NCBI RefSeq assembly: GCF_000686585.1
Contig: NZ_JMKY01000005.1
Location: forward strand, 1-64,000
Source of the DNA: Mycoplasmopsis lipofaciens ATCC 35015
GTDB lineage: Bacteria; Bacillota_I; Bacilli_A; Mycoplasmatales; Metamycoplasmataceae
Length of the DNA stretch: 64,000 nucleotides
Reading direction: 5' to 3'
In this document: in pieces, positions 8,627 to 19,374 of the stretch
Layout: each line of letters starts with the position of its first letter
Numbering within the stretch: position 1 is the first letter of the stretch
Made by a program: the position numbers and the translations under genes
Notes under the pieces: generated by a model
What the model was told of the DNA's origin: nothing
Seen by the model: the letters and a program-made list of their open reading frames with translations, nothing else
Database searches by the model: none

Positions 8627-11600
8627 ATGAATAATAAAGAAAATGTGGATAATCAATATCAAAGCATATTAAATAATCTTTTAGATGTTTCGCCTAATGA
8701 TAGTGCTGTATTTACAAGAATAAATAATAAATATGCTTTTGATTTTTATACTCTATTTGGACCCGAGGCTTTTAATTTTATTTATAGAAATAATCACTTT
8801 GATATTCCAATTTTAGAAGTTAATTTAATAAGAATTATCAATATTTTAGAAAAAATTGATAATTATGAAGAGATGATGAAATTGTTGGAAGAAAATAATA
8901 TTGAAATTAGTGAAAATAAAGCTAATCAACTAAAGAAAAATTTTAATTCCACAAAGTTAAAAATTATTGAGGAATTAAAAGTTAATTTTCAAAAACAATC
9001 TTTAAAATGAAAATTATTTCTGAATAAATCAAATGAAATTAATACTGAAACTAATATTTGACCAATGCATTTAGGTTTTTTATTTGTTAGACTTCAAATA
9101 GAAAATAAATCAGTTTATGCTCCACTATTTTTGAAAGAAGTATATATCGAAATTAGAAATGGGCGTCCTTTTTTGGTTTCAAATGGTGATATCAAAAATA
9201 ATGAAAAATTATTATTTCTTTTGAATAACGCAGGATTTGACTTAAATGTAAATGAAAATTTTGGCGATTGAAGTATAGAACAATTAATAAAATATTTAAA
9301 AAATGAATGAAGAGATTTATTTGATTTTAAAATTAATTTAAATGAGCCATTTAGACGAATGATTCCTGATTTTATTGATAATGAATCAATAGTTTTTGAA
9401 CCTGGTGTTGTTTTAGGATTATTTCAACCATCTGGTGGTTATGCTAGAAATAGAATGATGGAAATAATCGAAAATAACGAATTGAACAATATTTTAGATA
9501 TTGAATTTAATAAAAATATTTATAAAAATAGAGTTAAAGAAACAATTTTTAATCCTAGAACAAGTATTTTTAAAATAACTCCAACTAATTATAGTCAAGA
9601 TAAAGCTATTGCTAGTAGCTTGAATCAAAATACAATCATTTGAGGCCCACCTGGAACAGGTAAAAGCCAAACCATTGTAAATATATTGACTAATTTGTTG
9701 GTGTATAAAAAAACTTCACTTGTTTGTTCACAAAAAAAAGCTGCTCTAGAAGTAATTAAGAATAGAATGAATTCTTTAAAAATGTTTTGTCTATTTATGT
9801 TAAATTCTAAAAATATGAATCGTAAAAGTTTTTATTTACCATTAAAAAAATATTTGGATTATTTAGAAAATTATGATGAAACTTCTAATTTGAAACCTCA
9901 AAGAATAATAAATGCTAAAGATATAAAATTTGTTAACAATATTAAAAAATTTGCTGATGATAAACGTTTTGATATTGCCACAAAATTAATTCCATTAATT
10001 AATAGTAACTGACATAACTTTAGTCAAGAATTATGGGATTTCCTTTTAACATTGCCCTCTGATTTAGTTTATCCTCAATCTTTAAAATTCAAATCACAAA
10101 AAGAATTAGTAAATAAATTTTTAAGACTTAATAAAGTATATGGAAAATTTTGAAAAGTTAAAAATATCACAATTAAAAAAATAAGTAAAAGTATTTTTAA
10201 TACATTAAATAATTTTGACTTAAATATTGACAAAATAATTAAATTAATTAATGGTTATCAAAAAGAAGATTTTATTTTTATTAATGATTTAATTAACATT
10301 CTTCCTATATATCAAAATAATGATATTAGCGATGAAAATGAACTTAAAAAATTTATTGCTAAAAATATCATTGATATGATAACAAAATTTAATGATGAAG
10401 AAAAAAAAGAATATAAAGACTTTGCCGCAACTATTAGATTAGCATCATTGGAACCTTATAAATTTATTAAGCGTTTTGCCAATATGATTAAAAAAATTTT
10501 TCCTATTGTAATAGTTACACCTGAAGCCGATTTATCAGCTTGGAATAAAGAAGAATTTGATTATGCGATTTTAGATGAATCAAGTCAAATTTTTTTAGAA
10601 AAAGGCTTACCAATTTTATATTTAGCAAAAATTAAAATTCTAGCTGGTGATGATCAACAAATGAAGCCAAGTAATTGATTCGGAACAAGAGTCACTGATG
10701 ATGATAGTATTTATGGAAAGGTAGAAAGTTTATTAGATTTTGCCAAAAGTTTAGGTGTTTATAATGTTCTTTTAGATAAAAACTATCGTTCAAATTTTGC
10801 TTCTTTAATGACTTTCAGTAGTAAATACTTTTACAATAAATCGCTAGATGTAATTGATTCAGCATGAAAGGATAATAATTATCAACCAATTGAAGTTTAT
10901 GAAGTAGATGGTGTTTGAGAAAATAATCAAAATGAGTTTGAAGCCAAATTAGCTATTAAATTGTTACAGGATAATATTGATATTTATAAAAAAATTATTT
11001 TATTATGCTTTAATTCAAAACAACAAGACGCAATAACAACAACTATTTTTAAAAATTATCCAGAACTAGAGAAAAAAATTAATACAGGGCATTTATTATT
11101 AAGAAATATTGAAAATATTCAAGGTGATGAAGCTGATTTAGTTATTGTTTCTATTGCATATGATAAAAATACAGCAATTCATTCTACATATGTGGGTCGA
11201 CCAGGTGGAATGAATGCCTTGAATGTAGCAATAAGTAGAGCAAAAGATAAAATGATTGTTATCAAATCTCTTAAGTCACAAGATTTAACAATATTAACTA
11301 ATAATGAGGATGCTTTAATATTCAAACGTTGATTAGAATTTTTAGAATTAAATTCTAAAGACAAACAAAATTTTTTAACTTTGGAAGATGAACAAAATGA
11401 AGATAAAAGTAATAATGATATAAAACCAATTGAACATAATGAATTAAAAAATTTAATTAAAAATGAACTATTAAAAAATATTGAAAATAAACCATTTTTA
11501 TCATTGTGTGATAATGAATCGTTGGGAACTATAAATGTAGACTTAGTATTGAAACGCCATGATGAAATTTTATTGACATTTATAATTGATAATTATAAAT

Positions 11601-12157
11601 ATGCTAATGATGTTGAAAACTTTGTTAAGTTAAATGATTTATGTAAATTTATTAGAAGCAAAAATTACACATTATATAAATTAGATAAATTTTTATGAGA
11701 AAGTAAAAAACAAGAAATTTTTGATTTAATTAATTCATATAAAGACATTACTCAAAAAGAAATTGTGAATGAATTTACTGAAATACCTATTTCACAAATT
11801 GAAAATAAAAAAAATAAAGAATTAGAACTATTAAAAACATCTGAATATATCGTAAATATTGAAGATATAGAAGATATTGAAATAGTAAGTGATGATAAGT
11901 TAGATTTAAATAAAAAACAAATTCAATTGATTAGTGATGAAGAAACAGCTGAAATATTACTAGATGAAAATCTTTATGAATCTGAATTATTATTACAAAC
12001 TGATAATCAAATAAATGTAAACGATTCAATGACTATTGAAGAAATTCTTGATAATGAATCTAACAATGATGACTTTGTAGCACGTGAAGTAGTTCCAGTG
12101 AAAAAAAATTTTGAAGAAAATACAAAAGAATGAAAAATTATTTTGGATTCTAAATAA
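8627..12157 (+). CDS. Large superfamily 1 (Upf1/Dna2-like) helicase
   Basis: 1176 aa with at least eleven UGA codons and an intact frame. Residues 1-330 form an N-terminal region of unknown fold. Helicase motifs: Walker A WGPPGTGKSQT at about 339-349, motif II DESSQ at about 650-654 in place of DEAD or DEAA, motif III GDDQQMKPS at about 673-681, motif IV KNYRSN near 717, motif V NIQGDEADLVIVSIAY near 830-845, and motif VI NVAISRAKDKMIV near 866-878. A long insertion of about 300 residues lies between motifs I and II. The last 250 residues are acidic and Asn-rich with a possible nuclease-like or docking segment (TINVDLVLKRHDEILLTFIID). It probably unwinds DNA or RNA in repair or restriction; the substrate is unknown. 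Stands alone between two terminators, GGAGAG site before ATG. Confidence 0.88.
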
Positions 12158-12166
12158 TTTAATTAA

Positions 12167-12196
12167 AAACACAAATGATTATTTTGTGTTTTTTTA
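12167..12196 (+). terminator. Terminator after the SF1 helicase gene
   Basis: Perfect 9-bp stem AAACACAAA/TTTGTGTTT followed by TTTTT. Confidence 0.8.
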
Positions 12197-12213
12197 TTTT
12201 TAATTTTTTATAT

Positions 12214-12235
12214 AAAAAAATGAGCTCATGCTCAT
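12214..12235 (-). terminator. Terminator of the infC-rpmI-rplT operon
   Basis: Minus strand stem ATGAGC/GCTCAT with ATGA loop and a T run, 4 bp after the rplT stop. Confidence 0.8.
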
Positions 12236-12239
12236 TTAA

Positions 12240-12590
12240 TTATTTAGCTTCTTTGGCTAAAGATACAAGTTGTGCAAATACTTTAGGTTCATTAATAGCT
12301 AATTCTGATAACATTTTTCTGTTAATTGAAATATTTGCTTTCTTTAAGCCATTTATAAACATTGAATATGACATATCATGAGCTCTAGTTGCTGCATTAA
12401 TACGTGCAATTCATAATTTTCTATATTCACGTTTAACTTGTTTTCTATCTCTAAATGCATAGGTTCATGATTTAACAACTGCTTGTTTAGCAACTTTGTA
12501 ACCTATTGATTTGTGTCCAAAATATCCTTTAGCAAGTTTTATTCATTTTTTACGTCTTGCTCTTGTAATTGTTCCGCCTTTAACTCTCAT
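12240..12590 (-). CDS. rplT: 50S ribosomal protein L20
   Basis: 116 aa, the usual length. N-terminus [23 protein letters not shown] and core [18 protein letters not shown] are diagnostic of L20, which folds the 5' region of 23S rRNA early in 50S assembly. In Firmicutes L20 also represses its own operon by binding the leader RNA. Last gene of infC-rpmI-rplT; AAAGGA site upstream of ATG 12590. Confidence 0.98.
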
Positions 12591-12639
12591 TGTTGATTCC
12601 TTTCAAAATTAATAAAAATTGTTTTTTAATAATAAAACA

Positions 12640-12828
12640 TTAAAATAATGCTTTGAATCTTTTGATGTCAGATGGATGCATTTGTGTAGCTTTACGTGCT
12701 TGACGTTTTTGTTTTGTGGTTTTATTTTGGGCGAGGTGTGAACGATATGCTTGTTCACGCATAACTTTTCCTGTTGCTGTGATCTTAATACGTTTTTTAA
12801 GAGCACTCTTAGTCTTCATTTTAGGCAT
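12640..12828 (-). CDS. rpmI: 50S ribosomal protein L35
   Basis: 62 aa beginning [21 protein letters not shown], the standard L35 start, and ending [13 protein letters not shown]. Middle gene of the operon, AAAGGAG site 6 nt before ATG. It sits 14 nt after infC. Confidence 0.98.
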   Translation of the reverse strand: MPKMKTKSALKKRIKITATGKVMREQAYRSHLAQNKTTKQKRQARKATQMHPSDIKRFKALF

Positions 12829-12842
12829 TTTTGCTCCTTTAT

Positions 12843-13463
12843 TTACTCTTTTTTAGAGTTATCTTGACTATCTGTAGTATTTTTATTATCTACTAAGTTA
12901 TGTTCTTTTTTATATTTAGCAACTTTGTTTTTATTTGGTTGTAAATACATATCTAAGAAACGATTATTATTTAAAACTGGCTCTTTAGTAATATCAGCTA
13001 TATCTTCTAAAGTTTTAAAAAATTTGTCTAATGTGTCATAACCTAAATCTTGACGTGCCAATTCGCGACCACGAAATTTTAAACTAACTTTAATTCTATC
13101 GCCATCAAGTAAAAACTCTTTTGCTTTACGACTTTTTACCATTAAATCATGTTCACCAATCATAGGGGTTAATCTGATTTGACGATTTTGAATAGTCGTT
13201 TGTTTTTCTTTTGCAATTTTTTGTTTTTTCTTTCTTTCGTATTTAAATTTTCCATAATCTAAAATACGGGCTATTGGTTTTGGTTCGACACTAATAAGAA
13301 CTAAGTCTAATCTTTGTTCCTTAGCAATTTCGATAGCTTCCCTTGTAGGTTTAACTCCGATTTTTTCACCATTTGCATCAAGCAAAAAGACTTTTGAAAA
13401 TGGTATATTTTCATTAATCATGTGCTCTGCAGTAGGTTTTTTCATTCTTCTGTTTTGTTGAAT
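12843..13463 (-). CDS. infC: Translation initiation factor IF-3, probable AUU start
   Basis: From the proposed ATT start at 13463 the protein is 206 aa; from the first ATG (13445) it is 200 aa. IF3_N is seen in [20 protein letters not shown] and [22 protein letters not shown], then the linker [16 protein letters not shown] and IF3_C with [16 protein letters not shown]. An Asn/Asp-rich tail of about 20 residues follows. Start choice: the only strong site is AAGGAG at 13476-13471. It lies 7 nt before ATT (13463-13461) but 25 nt before the ATG. AUU is the known infC start in E. coli, where IF3 rejects it to limit its own synthesis. A second ATT lies 3 nt closer to the site and is less likely. 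Confidence 0.93.
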   Translation of the reverse strand: MQQNRRMKKPTAEHMINENIPFSKVFLLDANGEKIGVKPTREAIEIAKEQRLDLVLISVEPKPIARILDYGKFKYERKKKQKIAKEKQTTIQNRQIRLTPMIGEHDLMVKSRKAKEFLLDGDRIKVSLKFRGRELARQDLGYDTLDKFFKTLEDIADITKEPVLNNNRFLDMYLQPNKNKVAKYKKEHNLVDNKNTTDSQDNSKKE

Positions 13464-13476
13464 AATATAACTCCTT

Positions 13477-13620
13477 ATAGATAAAATTTTTGAATAATAA
13501 AAAGTAAAAGTGGTTTCCCACTCTAACTACATTCTAAAAATAAAATTAATATTTTTAATTGTAGCGAGAACCCAAGGCTATTACCATCAGGTGAGAAATT
13601 AATCTACTTTCTGCAATTAA
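13477..13620 (-). promoter_or_regulatory. Structured 5' leader of infC-rpmI-rplT (probable L20 leader)
   Basis: On the minus strand a relatively GC-rich block, GAAAGTAGA then TTTCTCACCTGATGG then CCTTGGGTTCTCGCTAC, is followed about 40 nt later by AGAGTGGGAAACCACTTTT, a GNRA-capped hairpin with a T-rich 3' side, and then the Shine-Dalgarno site. GTAG and CTAC can pair to close the first domain, and a second GTAG near 13532 could compete, which would allow attenuation. The position fits the L20-responsive leader known upstream of infC in low-GC bacteria. The structure and family identity are inferred, not computed. A TAAAAT -10 candidate lies near 13635. Confidence 0.6.
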
Positions 13621-13676
13621 ATATTGCTTTATTATTTTAACATAGTTAATTTTTTAAAAAAGAAATATTTTAAATA

Positions 13677-13717
13677 AAAAAATAGCTTTTTTGAATTGCA
13701 AAAATTAGCTATTTTTT
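13677..13717 (-). terminator. Terminator of the 13709-14341 lipoprotein gene
   Basis: Perfect 11-bp stem AAAAAATAGCT/AGCTATTTTTT; the upstream arm includes the TAG stop codon. T run on the minus strand. Confidence 0.8.
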
Positions 13718-14341
13718 GGGTCTATATTCCTGATTTGTTTTACTTAAATTATAAATATAGTTTTTTGTTAAAGAATTATTTTTAGTTTCACTACCTAAAT
13801 GATTATGATCAATACCATAACTTATAAAACCTGTTATTTCAATGGTTCTAGTGTCTTCAAATATAAAATGTCCTTTATTATCTGTTTTAACGATTTTGTA
13901 TGTTATTTTAGTATTATTTGTATTATCAAAAACACCATTATTTTTTGTAATTATTATTTGATATTTATCTTTAAATTTACTATTTTCACGCCATTCAAAT
14001 TTAATTAAATGTCTTGCTCACAAATATTCAGATGTGAAACTACCTTTAACTGGTAAAGTAGGTATTCTATTATCAATATCATTTAGAGTTGATTCGTTTA
14101 ATTCTAAATTATTTTTAACTTTTTTAATATCATTAATTTCTTTTGTAAATAGTTTATTAGAAAGTGTTTCATCTTCAACATTAAGTATGTAGTCTTTGTT
14201 ATATTTAATTTCTGAAATATCTTTTTTAAATTCAATATAACTATTATTGTTTTTAACGCAACCAGCCGAAACTACAATGGGTAATGGCAATGATAAAGTT
14301 GATGAAATTAATGAATATTTTAAATATTTTCTATTCATCAT
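13709..14341 (-). CDS. Small Cys-lipidated surface protein
   Basis: 210 aa, one UGA tryptophan at about residue 108. Signal peptide MMNRKYLKYSLISSTLSLPL ends in the lipobox VSAGC with Cys28, so the mature protein should be a diacylglyceryl-anchored lipoprotein. After it, an Asn/Lys/Glu-rich linker and a C-terminal part with alternating beta-like strands (KYQIIITKNNG, KITYKIVKTDNKGHFIFED) that could be a single beta-sandwich. No known domain recognised. AGAGGG lies just before two adjacent ATG codons; either could start. Monocistronic with its own terminator. Confidence 0.82.
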
Positions 14342-14386
14342 CCCTCTTTTCTATCTTTGTTAATCTCTACTAAATTATATACATAA

Positions 14387-15298
14387 TTATTTTTTTCTAT
14401 ATTTTCATTTTTTATTTAAAATTCATGCAATTATTCTTTTAATTCTTGATGAAGTATATCTTTTAGATGTACAAGCTTCAACAAATAAATCATAGCTAGG
14501 TATATTAATATTTTTTTTAAATAAATTTTCAATTCCTTCACTTACTAATGGAATTTTTTTAAGTTTGGAAACACTAGTTTTTTTTACAATTTTTTGAAAT
14601 TTAGAATATTTATCTTGAATTTTTTTAGGTTTTTTATTAAAAACCATTGGGCTATATTTATCAATTGCTTCATTATTAAAAATCATTTTTCTAATTAAAG
14701 ATGCTGAAGCATAAATATCATTTGTTTCTTCGGAATGGAAATCAATATTTCTTTTTATTGTATAAATGTCAATCGGTAAATTTTTTTCAACTATCACTTT
14801 AATGTATTCAAAACCCAAAATATCATTAGGTTTGGTAAATTCTTTACCACCTAATTCAGATATAGTTTCGGCCATAGCTCTAGGATAACTAGTTTTGCCC
14901 TTTTTTAATTTAGCATGTAAAATATTATGAAATTCTACTTGTTTTTCTTTCATTAATTGGGCTGTTTTAATCATTGTTTGTGGATCATCATCTTCAGAGC
15001 CAAAAACAATTTTATCAACTCCGTGTTTATATAGTTTTAATATTGCACTATAGGCAAAAATATGTGCAGCTTGTACAGTTTCTTCAAATTTTAATTTCAA
15101 AATTTTATCAACTCCATATTTCATAGCAATGGCTTTTCTTTGTTTAAAAGAAGCAATTGCTAATTCGCCACGTTGAGTGTATTTATCACTCATTACAACT
15201 ATTATTTTCTCATTAGGGAATTTTTCTTTTATTCAATTTAATTGTCTTATATGCCCATTATGAAATGGGTTATATTCTGCAACAATACCAATAGCCAT
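14387..15298 (-). CDS. tmcAL: tRNA(Met) cytidine acetate ligase-like protein (TmcAL)
   Basis: 303 aa. N-terminus MAIGIVAEYNPFHNGHIRQ with the HNGH nucleotidyl-transfer motif, then VVMSDKYTQRGELA and the FGSEDDD block; these are hallmarks of the YlbM/DUF795 family. The Bacillus enzyme activates acetate with ATP and acetylates C34 of elongator tRNA-Met to ac4C. UGA tryptophan at residue 22 and two more near the end; translation starting only at the later Met (15193) would lose the HNGH motif. AAGGAG lies 8 nt before ATG 15298. Confidence 0.87.
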
Positions 15299-15433
15299 AT
15301 GCAATCTCCTTAAACTTATTATCAAGTTATATAAATATACCAAATTTTAATTTTATTAAAAAACTATCTTTTTCCTTACAATGTTCAGATTTTTATATCT
15401 TTAAAACATTTACTATTTGATATACTAGTTAAT

Positions 15434-15826
15434 ATGAATGATTTAAATGTTTATGTAAAGTCTGTTTTATCAGCAATTGTTTTAATATGTTTTTTAATTC
15501 AATGCTATGTTTTAATTTCACTAAGACGTAAAAATGAATATCAGCCAGATGAAATAAAAAAATATTGAATTAACATTTATCTATCAATTTTTACAATGGT
15601 AATAAATGTTGCTATTATTTATCCAATATTTATGTTTTATGCATTTAGAGGACAAAATTTAGTTAATTTAAAATCCAATATTGTTCCTTTAAAAATAAAA
15701 AGTATTGCTCTAATAATTTTTTACCAAATATTACCAGCGATGATATTTGTCTATATTATTAAATTTTTAATTTTAAAAAAATATTTAATAATTGAAGAAA
15801 AAACATATTCAAATAAAGAATTTTAG
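15434..15826 (+). CDS. Small hydrophobic membrane protein
   Basis: 130 aa with one UGA. Three predicted membrane helices: residues about 9-28, 48-71 and 90-114, separated by short charged loops, and a basic/acidic tail ending TYSNKEF. No signal peptide, no recognised family. No strong ribosome site: the sequence before ATG is GATATACTAGTTAAT. It lies directly upstream of tRNA-Leu(CAA), 28 bp away, and may be co-transcribed with it. Confidence 0.7.
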
Positions 15827-15854
15827 AATATAATAAATTGTGCATATTCTAAAA

Positions 15855-15938
15855 GCCCAAGTGGTGGAATGGTAGACGCTGTGGACTCAAAATCCACTGG
15901 AGCAATCCGTGCAGGTTCAAGTCCTGTCTTGGGCACCA
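15855..15938 (+). tRNA. tRNA-Leu, anticodon CAA
   Basis: 84 nt with encoded CCA. Acceptor GCCCAAG/CTTGGGC, D arm GTGGAATGGTAGAC, anticodon stem GTGGA/TCCAC with loop CTCAAAA giving anticodon CAA (reads UUG), long variable arm, T arm AGGTTCAAGTCCTG. Near-identical T arm to the tRNA-Leu at 5757. Confidence 0.96.
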
Positions 15939-15944
15939 TATATT

Positions 15945-15970
15945 AAAAACCAGCCAAAAAACTGGTTTTT
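15945..15970. terminator. Bidirectional terminator after tRNA-Leu(CAA)
   Basis: Stem AAAAACCAG/CTGGTTTTT, perfect 9 bp. Serves the tRNA on plus and the DUF2779 gene that ends at 15969 on minus. Confidence 0.8.
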
Positions 15971-18314
15971 ACTTTTCAATTATTTCGATTTTTTTAGTGT
16001 CAAAATTGTAAGCTAAATATTGATTTTGTTCTAATTTATGTTCATAGTTATATATTTCAGGAAATTTATCAGCTACAAATTTCATAATGAAATCATAAGT
16101 CATTAACATTGCCTTAACATCATTAGCACAATATTTTTTTAAATGTTTTTCTTTTTCTTTTCATTCATTATCACCGGTATAACCTAAAAATCTGTTCATT
16201 GCTACTTGCAAAGCCATTCCACCATTTTTAACATTTAATTCTTTATAAGGAATAATATTATTTTTTAATTTAATATTATGAGTTGTAATCAAATTTTCAA
16301 TTTTTTTAATACTACTTTTACCTAACAGCTCATAAATAAAAATATTCTTTGTTTTATTATTTTCATAAAAATATTTAGTAGAAATTTTTTTCAATTCATC
16401 TTTATCTTTTTGAAAAGCGATCTCTAACTCGTTTGAAATTTCATTTTCTCTAAAATTAAATACTGGTACTAAGTTTGATTGAAAACAAGCTATTCCTTTG
16501 TAAGGTGTTTCATTATATTTATCTTTTTGAAATTCTTCATTAACGACATTTCTTTTTAAGAAATCTAATAAATCTAATGTATTTTTATTAATATGCTCAA
16601 CAATTTTTGCAAATTCATTAACAGAATTAATGTTTCTTTTTTTCATTTCTAAAATAAAATCGATATTATTTTTTTGATAGTATTTTTTAACATAATTTAC
16701 AATATCTTTATTTTTAGAGTTTTCATAACTTTTATTGTAAACTATGTATTTGTCAGCTTTATTAGAATAAACAGTTATTATGTTGTCAACAATATCAATT
16801 AATTTAATATTCTTAGGGTCTTTCACAATGTCTATTTTATTTGTTATTTCTCCATTAATTGTTTCTAATAATGAGACCTGATTTGTAACTTGCAAATAGG
16901 GTTCATTTCCATCAAATAAAGGTATCAATGATGTTAAACCTTCATAGTCATATCAAATAATTCTTTCATCGCGTTTATTGTACTCTGAAAGCATAAAAAT
17001 AGTGTTATTAGTAAAAAAATTAGGAATAGATTTCAATTTAGAAACTTCTTCTTTAAATATTTGAACATATTCTTCATCAATTACATTTTTTTTGGATACT
17101 AAACCTGGAGAATATACAAATTCATAGCCCAAATATTTTAATAATATTTCATTTATTAATGAATTTTTGCCAAAATTAGTATTATCTTTATCTAGATAAA
17201 ATTCAAAACCATAATCTTTTTCTATTGAAAAATTAGGTTTTTTAATGAAATAATAATTTATAGCATTTTTTATCGCTAAATCAAAGTTTATAAATGAACA
17301 TGATTCATTTAATGGTAAATCTTTTTTTAATTTTATTTCGGTTGAATTGTTATTCTTGTCTATTTTAAGTATTAATCCACCTAATACACAATTATTTTCA
17401 ATACTATACATAAAATTTAAATCTCTTTGATATAAATTTTTATTGTTATATGCTAAGCCATTATTTAATTTGTTTAATTGTTCTTTAATATTTTCTTTTT
17501 CATTTTCAGTAAGGTGTAAATTATTTAGATTTTTACTAGCTTGAGATTTTGAAGAACGCGCTGCTGTAGTTTCAATTCATTCAATTTTTTTGGTTTTCAT
17601 CCATGTTTTGTTAATTAAAATAATCTTTATATTTTTTATTTTTTTGTCTTTTTTAGCATTAATGAAATTTTTGTTTAAAAATCTTGTAGCACATTCATAA
17701 TGAAATTTTGCGTCTAAATAATCTAAGATATTTGTTTTAGAAACAAATTTACTTAAATATAAAGTTTTATTAATTTTGTCATACAAAAAAGGAGTTGATT
17801 TAAAATAGAAATCAATATTATTTTGTGTATCTATTTTTTCAGCGAATGTAGGATAAAAAATAAATCGATTATTAGAATTTATACTATTGATAGTTTCATA
17901 TATAGCTTCATCCACTTTTTTTGCAACATTTAATATTTCATAACTATTATTTTGAATAATATTTTTGATAGCATATTCTTGTAATTGTTTTTGAGCAATT
18001 AAAAACATATTTTGATTTTCTTTTTCATAATTTCAAGAGATATATTCAGCTTTTTTTAATTGTTCTTCGAAAAACATTTTGTAATTTTCTAAATTATCTT
18101 CCTGTTCTTCATTATCAGAAAGTATCTCATTTATCATGAATTTTCACTTTTCATTTTTTGAATCACTTTCATGATTTTTTTCATCATACAATTTAAATCC
18201 ATTAATGTCAATATAAGGTATTTCTTTTTCACCTCTTGAAAAAACATAATATGGTTGACAATAATGCATTTTTTTATAAACATTATTGTTTATCATAACT
18301 TGTTTTTTTTGCAT
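15969..18314 (-). CDS. DUF2779-type nuclease-like protein
   Basis: 781 aa with UGA tryptophans. The C-terminal 290 residues match the DUF2779 pattern: RIIWYDYEGLTSLIPLFD with an acidic D-x-E pair like the first motif of DEDD (RNase H-fold) exonucleases, then the conserved end NRFLGYTGDNEWKEKEKHLKKYCANDVKAML with a CxxDv block. The N-terminal part, with LSKFVSKTNILDYLDAKFHYECATRF and KIILINKTW, fits a RecB/Cas4-like module that binds nucleic acid. DNA or RNA degradation is plausible, but no activity can be claimed. I believe NCBI calls the mollicute family 'UU173 family protein' (from memory). It starts 1 nt after the stop of the nuclease gene at 18316, so the two are co-expressed. Confidence 0.8.
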
Positions 18315-18315
18315 A

Positions 18316-19161
18316 TTATCACCAATTAAATTCTATGTCTTTATCAACTTTACCAATTGATTTTCACTCTTCAAACAATTGTTTTCATTCGTCTATATTT
18401 TTACATCTTAAAAAAGCTACTAAATCTGCATCTTCGGGTAAAGAGTATTTTGGGCTAATTCCATCTTGTGAATATTTTTTTCAAAATGCAATAACTTTAT
18501 TTGCATCATCTTTAGCTTTTTCTCGATCAACTTTAAATACATATTGACCGATATTTCTTTCATTTAAATTTACTTTTTGCGGCTCTTTATAATCTTCTTC
18601 ATGTAAATATGTTGCTACTATTGAATAGTAATCATAATTAAGTAAATAAGCATAAAGTTGTGCTTGCTTTTTATAATCATTAGGAATTCCAGAATTTTTA
18701 TCTTTTTCTCATTCTTCTTGTTTTTTAGCACCAACGGCTTTCATTTCTAATACCATTTTTTTACTTGGTATTAATCCATCAGGAACACCACCAAGTATTT
18801 CTAATTTTGGAAAATAGTCATAATTCACATCTTTAGCTTCAATATGTTGAATATCTAAATTAGGCAAGGCTTTTTTCATTACTTCAAATGTTTTGGGTTC
18901 AATAGCAACACCAGCATTTATGTATTTCATTTGTAATGGTGGTAAGTTTAATCTTGACATAAAGCAAAAAGCAGCAAATTCGCTTTTATATTTTTCATCT
19001 GCACATAAAATATTTCCAATTGATGATCCACCAAATTTTTTAAAACCTTTTTTGTTTTTTATATTATTTAATAAAAAATTATGAAATTCAGGTCTTAGTT
19101 TAAGTATTTGTTTTTTTTCATCTAATATGTAGTCTTGTTCATTAAAATATCTCTTTGGCAT
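18316..19161 (-). CDS. PD-(D/E)XK-type putative nuclease
   Basis: 281 aa, UGA tryptophans, ends EFNWW. Core seen: GGSSIGNILC (residues about 43-52), helix with EFAAFCFMSRL, NAGVAIEPKTFEVMKKALP where Glu may be the first catalytic acid, then GGVPDGLIPSKKMVLEMKAVGA, in which D and ExK form the PD...ExK catalytic signature (G-x-PDG then LExK), and KKQAQLYAYLLNYDYYSIVATYL, the QxxxY helix of RecB/YqaJ-like nucleases. So all elements of an active site are present. First gene of a two-gene unit with the DUF2779 protein. GGAGAAAA site before ATG. Likely the family NCBI names 'MAGa7180 family putative nuclease' (from memory). Confidence 0.8.
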
Positions 19162-19306
19162 CTTATTTTCTCCTGTTGATTTATAAATTAATCATTATTA
19201 TAGATAAATAATTAAAAATATAAAGTTAAAAGACCAATTCCCAATTTTATTTTCGTTTTTAAAACAATGTTTTGTATTTAAACTATAGAAAACTTTTTCA
19301 TTTAAT

Positions 19307-19336
19307 TTAACAAAATTGTTGAGATAAATGTATAAT
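19307..19336 (+). promoter_or_regulatory. Promoter of the giant surface protein gene
   Basis: TTAACA at 19307-19312 and TATAAT at 19331-19336 with an 18-bp spacer, 38 bp before the ATG. The rest of the 213-bp gap (19162-19374) is featureless AT-rich sequence. Confidence 0.55.
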
Positions 19337-19374
19337 TATTTAATAATAATTAAAGTAAAAAATAAGGAGAAAAT

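Noticed and set aside
8627-12157. Chain of short frames separated by TGA as a decaying pseudogene
   Set aside because: All TGA codons are in one continuous frame and fall at Trp-like positions, and the motifs run in order; UGA encodes Trp in this organism. The same applies to the other split-looking genes.
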